Below are positions 59,806 through 64,000 of a stretch of 64,000 bases of DNA, in pieces. The notes below the pieces were generated by a model. It searched no databases and had not been told where the DNA came from. It was given only the letters and a program-made list of their open reading frames with translations. A program made the position numbers and the translations under genes. Every line of letters begins with the position of its first letter. Position 1 is the stretch's first letter. This stretch comes from Plectrocnemia conspersa. Taxonomy: Eukaryota; Arthropoda; Insecta; Trichoptera; Polycentropodidae. Location of the stretch: contig VTFK01000431.1 in NCBI GenBank assembly GCA_009617715.1, forward strand, positions 1 to 64,000, given 5' to 3'.

Positions 59806-59960
59806 TAAGCTTCAAGTTTTATTAATTTCTGAAAGCCACTGTTTGTGTCGGGCTTTACAGCCTCTGAGTCTCACTTCGTTGAGCCTTCTTCTCACTGTTT
59901 GCGAAAAAAATTATGGCCCTCTGCTTGAAGCAGTCATCTTTGAAGATTTTCGTTCTTTCT

Positions 59961-62491
59961 TTTTTTTTTAGTTCTTGACTTTGATTTATAAGAACTACAT
60001 TCGTTAAACCGTTTCAAAGCATATTTAACAGCGTGTGGTGAAAAATTAATGTGCTTATTAATTTCAATAAAATTATATTCGCACGTTTTTTGCACTTATT
60101 AAATATTTATATGATATTCAAAATAAATTATTAAATAAAAAAATATAAAGACATATCACGCAACTGAACCTAACGGTCACTTAGCCCTGAAAACCCTTTT
60201 TAAAACTCAAGTGAGCAATTAAAAACGACAAATTCCATTGTATAGTTATCAGAAGTACGGTTAATACAACCTGCCAAAATATTTTGGTCAGATAATTGAT
60301 TTTAAATGTAGTTTATAAAGGTATCATCTTATAATTCTCTTCATTAACGACATATTTTTCTTTTCTTAAAGCCACATTTATGATCTAAATAATACGCTTT
60401 ATTTTAATGAGTGCATTGTGTGTCGTAAATAGCTTTATCAAATGGGGAAAAACTATGTCAAACCAAACAATTATTTTAAGTGTGAATTGAATCTTGAATT
60501 TTTTAATTTGATTGTAAAATATAATATTAAGGTTGATTCCTGAAATTTTGACCACCGTCGCTTACTAACCGATACTCTCAGGGCGCGAAGACTCGGTTAA
60601 TTGCCGGGTTAAAGAAAACGTTTAGCGCCCGCTGTTGAACTTACTCTTCGTCCGTTATACTCAGTGTGGGCGGTACTCTCTCCAATTAACCGGCCACCCA
60701 CCCTTTTGTCCGTACTGCGATAATTACCGAACTCCGTCGCAAATTGCCGTGATTAGAACCTGGCAGTGGAGCCCCGCAGACCAAAGCATCTCTTTGGTTC
60801 CGATCTTTCTCAGAGATTTGTTGTAGATAAAATTACCTCTTATACCTTAAACACGCTCCATCTAACCTATTTTAAATGTTTATTGACATTATTATAGTCG
60901 AACATTGCCATAATTAAATTATTAAAATTAGAAACTTCAGTTAAGATCACAATCTGAGATTTTTTTTCCGAAGAAAATTGATCTGTCGCTTAGCTATGGC
61001 GTAGATGATGGATCGCAGAGGCGCTGGAAAGTATCAATCTTGTCGCCGACTGTAACGTATGGTTTATTTTTATTCTGCGTTTATTTTGTAAATGTGTACG
61101 TAAATATGTGCAACCACAAATGATGATAACGAATTGTTTGTTATGTTCTATATATATTTTATAAATATATGTGTAAAAGGATCCTTTTAAATTAAAATAT
61201 AGAACGGGAAATCGGATAAATGAAGATTTTCTCGTAGAACTTGGACAGGGTGAAAAACCTGTTAATGTTACCCACATATTGTGTATTTAGGAGTAAAGCT
61301 AGATAACAATGAGCTTACCTAACAAACCTCATTAGCGCTGAGTATTAGTTCCCAGTTGTTTTAGTTAGAATTCTTGAAATTTTTCGTAAATCGTGGTGTT
61401 GAGTTTATTCTTTTTCGCAATATTTTGCTTAACTTCAATTAATACTATAATAGCTATAAAATATAATAAATAATAAAATCGATATATCCGAATATGTAGT
61501 GAAATATGAAATGAAATTCTTCACTGAATCATTATAAAAAATAGATTTAAATCCTTACGGAAATAGACGGTGATCTAATAGAAAACTAAATACTAGTTTT
61601 AAAAAGGCATATAATAAATAAATGCCTAATTTCTATGACGTTTACTATTTTATTGTATAGCTACGTGTATTGAATATTATTTAGTTAATTCTACTCATTG
61701 ATTATAAAGCCCAAAAAAATAAAATTTCTAATTTCTGTGACAAATAAAATTATATTACTTAAAGTTTTCTCGGACACTTTCGCAAGTAAGCGACTAATTT
61801 AAATTAAGCTATATTTTAAATAAATTTACATTCTTAAGTATCTCCTCTTTTGATACTGAGCAACGTTTTATATTGAAGCAAATTAATTTAGCTTTGTATG
61901 TATAATGCTTTCATTAAATTATTCAAACACACTCATTGTACGCTAATTAATTAACATAAAAGTAAACGTACTTCAATTAGGATCATAAAACGAATAAAAT
62001 TCTATATACAAAGTAAGGTTTATATAAATAATAGCCCAAAGTTAATAAGCAACGCTGGCAATTATCTCGCAGTTAATCTAATTGTACAATACGTCTAATC
62101 CGAATTAAGTTCGAGTCGAGGAAAGTGTCTCGTATCCTTTGTTTTAGTTGCGCTCACACTTTCTTATTTTCTTCTTCCGAGAATCTCATCAAAAGACTTT
62201 TCCTTCTGCTTGCTATAGATAATTAAAAATACAAAATCAATTCGGCGCAAACGCGTCTGGCCGTGAGATTATTGGATACTTGAATACTTGTAGCAAAATA
62301 AAAATTACACGATAAGCCCACAGAAATTTTCCGAAGAGATTGCTTCCCACGCTATACATGCAAATATTAAATTTACATGTATATATAATAATTTTATTTA
62401 TAATACTTTGTGCGATATTACTTTGAATTTTCATACTAGACTACACACTAAACTAATCAAGATAAATATACCGGGGGTCCGCTTCACAATA
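59961..62491. other. Non-genic stretch
   Basis: A perfect 14-bp palindrome CCAAAATATTTTGG at 60274-60287, within CTGACCAAAATATTTTGGCA on the minus strand, might be the outer end of the Tc1-like element, but no matching end was found near 57.9 kb. A GC-richer patch at 60540-60830 holds a 63-codon frame without a domain. The 95-codon minus frame at 60990-61277 is not recognised. Confidence 0.4.
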
Positions 62492-62578
62492 CACATGCGA
62501 GATTCGTTTCTCAGAATGGATTAACATTTTCGACATGTCGAAAATGTTACGCATATTATAATAATAGGCTCGCATGTG
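62492..62578. repeat. Nested palindrome (87 bp)
   Basis: A perfect 28-bp palindrome at 62522-62549 (left half TAACATTTTCGACA) is flanked by exact 10-bp inverted arms CACATGCGAG (62492-62501) and CTCGCATGTG (62569-62578). Both pairs share a centre to within one base. It would form a cruciform or RNA hairpin with an internal bulge. It may be a minimal MITE. Confidence 0.75.
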
Positions 62579-64000
62579 CTGAATAGGATTGTTATTGTTT
62601 AATTACAATTTGCCCTGAATGTGTTATTACACGTCCCTCACTTTCTTGTCTTCTTTTGTGCTTTTATCACGTTTACATATGTTTTTCATTTTATTTAAAA
62701 TAATTTGGTAGACAAGGTTTGCCTGAAATATGTACAATAATAATTTATTCGCACAGGCTTTTTTATTTATTTCGGCTTCATGGCTTCTGCATATAAGCCG
62801 TGAGAATTTATATTTATACATAATGTGGCGTTATCACTCAAAACACTCGAGATCTTTGTGAGCATTATTATAATTTTATAATATTAAATATTATTAATTA
62901 AATTTATAATTACGCAATTAATTAACATTCTTGTATATATTATATCAAGTACGAATGAAAGTATTAAAATATAGGATGATATAAGCATGGGAGTTGGCAA
63001 AGAGCAAAACGGATTTTCCGGTGCTTCACTTAAAAGCATTTTCATTGTCTTCTAATTAATTATGTTCACCTACATGACTTATATTATATAAAAATAATTT
63101 TTAATTGTCATTAAATAAATTAATATAAAAACAGTTTTTTTCGATTTTCCTTTACTATTACTATTTAATAAAACAAAATATTCGCTTTTTCTTAAATGCA
63201 CTGGTTACGATTTTACACATGTTGTTGAAAGTCAAAAAGTTTATGAACTACTGGGTGAAGCCGAAGAAAATCTTATGAAATCATTTGCTTTTCTGTTAAA
63301 TTGGCTGTTGATGTTACTCACAATGTGCTCAATGGTGTTAAGCACTTTGTGAGTCTGTTCTCACAGAAGCAGATAAATTTAAATAAATCTATTCTTAAAT
63401 GATTTTTATAACTGCAATAATCATACACGACCTTATTAATTGACCGTCAGTAAATGGCTTTTTTATTGGCTTACAAATGAGCTACTCATTAATTTACTTT
63501 AGTGACAACTACATTTTATGTTAATTATTTTCGAATGACGACATAAATTGTATTTTTTTTATTACAAACAAATTGTCATCGCACAATAAACTTTGCTTTG
63601 TCATCTAATTCAGTAACACAATAATATAAATTCCACTCTGCTTTAACCCTTTAAACGTCAGCGACTTTTTAATAATATATCACCTGTTATTTCTCTTCAT
63701 CAGTAGCACTTTCTAAAAATAAATATAAATACTTGCTTTACTTATAAATAAAACTAATATAAAAATCTTTAATAATTAAAAAAATATAATTTTTTAACTT
63801 GTAAATTTGTAACAAAAATAATCAACAAATGAGTCGCTGGTGTTTAAGTGGTTAAAAGCACCACATTCGAATTCTCTTTTCTTCTGGCTATGACAAAGAC
63901 GAGACGAATATTCATGGGTAATAAAAACGTAGCAGTTGAATGTGAAGCAATAGGAGCACCACGTACGGTCATACATAGCAACTTTTTAACTCGTAACGAG
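62579..64000. other. Non-genic stretch to the window end
   Basis: A stop-free frame of 70 codons without an early ATG runs at 63143-63352 (plus) and includes THVVESQKVYELLGEAEENL; no family was recognised. A hairpin TCACAATGTGCT/AGCACTTTGTGA lies within it near 63319-63352. Nothing else is supported. Confidence 0.35.

Larger units (their letters stand above)
58030..59960 (-). pseudogene. Tc1-like transposase relic, split by a 1.1-kb insertion
   Basis: The minus strand reads SQTVRRRLNEVRLRGCKARH, then KQWLSEINKT (59960-59809): the end of the helix-turn-helix region and the linker of a Tc1-like transposase. After the insertion (58694-59805) it resumes as SLE(stop)TRKH(stop)DWAKVIRSD (58643-58692), then GEKYLADCE and KYNGGSIIV(stop)GCMAAAGIG (58390-58490), FQQENAPRH (58265-58289, where the usual QQDN aspartate is Glu), and MGEIQRKDC to KKGCIKIK (58034-58180). 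The SPDLNPIE segment has lost about five codons. Stops and frameshifts throughout make it non-functional. The family normally encodes about 340 residues; some 270 can be followed. Terminal repeats of the host element are not certain. Confidence 0.85.

Noticed and set aside
1..64000. CRISPR arrays, operons, prophage or bacterial genes
   Set aside because: No regularly spaced repeats and no long bacterial-type open frames; all coding remnants are from eukaryotic transposons.

Overview
This window looks like AT-rich, gene-poor chromosomal DNA from an insect. It contains Jockey/CR1-type LINEs, Tc1-like and other DNA-transposon relics, a tRNA-derived SINE and short hairpin elements, all in a background of roughly 70% A+T by eye. 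The repeat flavour would suit Lepidoptera, but that is only a guess. No host protein-coding gene can be recognised. Almost every open frame outside the transposons is short, has no recognisable motif and is of a size expected by chance. The window therefore looks intergenic or intronic.

Layout. 1-8.8 kb holds two near-identical copies of one LINE family in opposite orientation: a 5'-truncated copy at 79-955 (+) and an almost full-length copy at about 4985-8757 (-). The second has ORF1 (8010-8684) and ORF2 (endonuclease plus reverse transcriptase, 5163-7999), broken only by small indels in homopolymer runs. A diverged third member, 5'-truncated, is at 15244-16520 (+). All three keep a stem-loop just before the A-rich 3' tail. 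The third copy carries a compensatory base-pair change, which argues for a conserved RNA structure. Between the first two LINEs lies copy A (3252-3752) of an unclassified dispersed repeat. Its relatives are at 26174-26588 (+) and about 38770-38870 (-).

16.5-34 kb is mostly featureless AT-rich DNA with scattered elements: a GC-rich insert with a LINE-like tail (18700-18975), an imperfect-palindrome hairpin element (20312-20460), a cluster of CGGTAT motifs (26825-26920), a GC-rich fragment with a GAA-type tail (27785-27930), a diverged repeat pair (28253-28445 and 31884-32140), a tRNA-derived SINE head (32667-32727) and a 124-bp foldback element (34067-34190).

34-58 kb holds a GC-richer island with an unassigned open frame (38076-38471), a degenerate tandem duplication (40159-40506), a 5S rRNA-derived fragment lying inside a large inverted repeat (48084-48936) and a degraded LINE fragment (49317-49690).

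58-60 kb is the most informative locus. A decayed Tc1-like transposase on the minus strand is split by a 1.1-kb element with 27-bp terminal inverted repeats and a TAA target-site duplication. Removing the element and one TAA restores the reading frame, apart from point-mutation stops. The window ends with a nested palindrome at 62492-62578.

No CRISPR array, operon or cooperating gene system is present. The content is a record of transposon insertion and decay. The best leads for new biology are the conserved LINE 3' hairpin, the 5S-containing inverted repeat, the nested insertion and the tandem duplication with paired ACAAT/ATTGT motifs.
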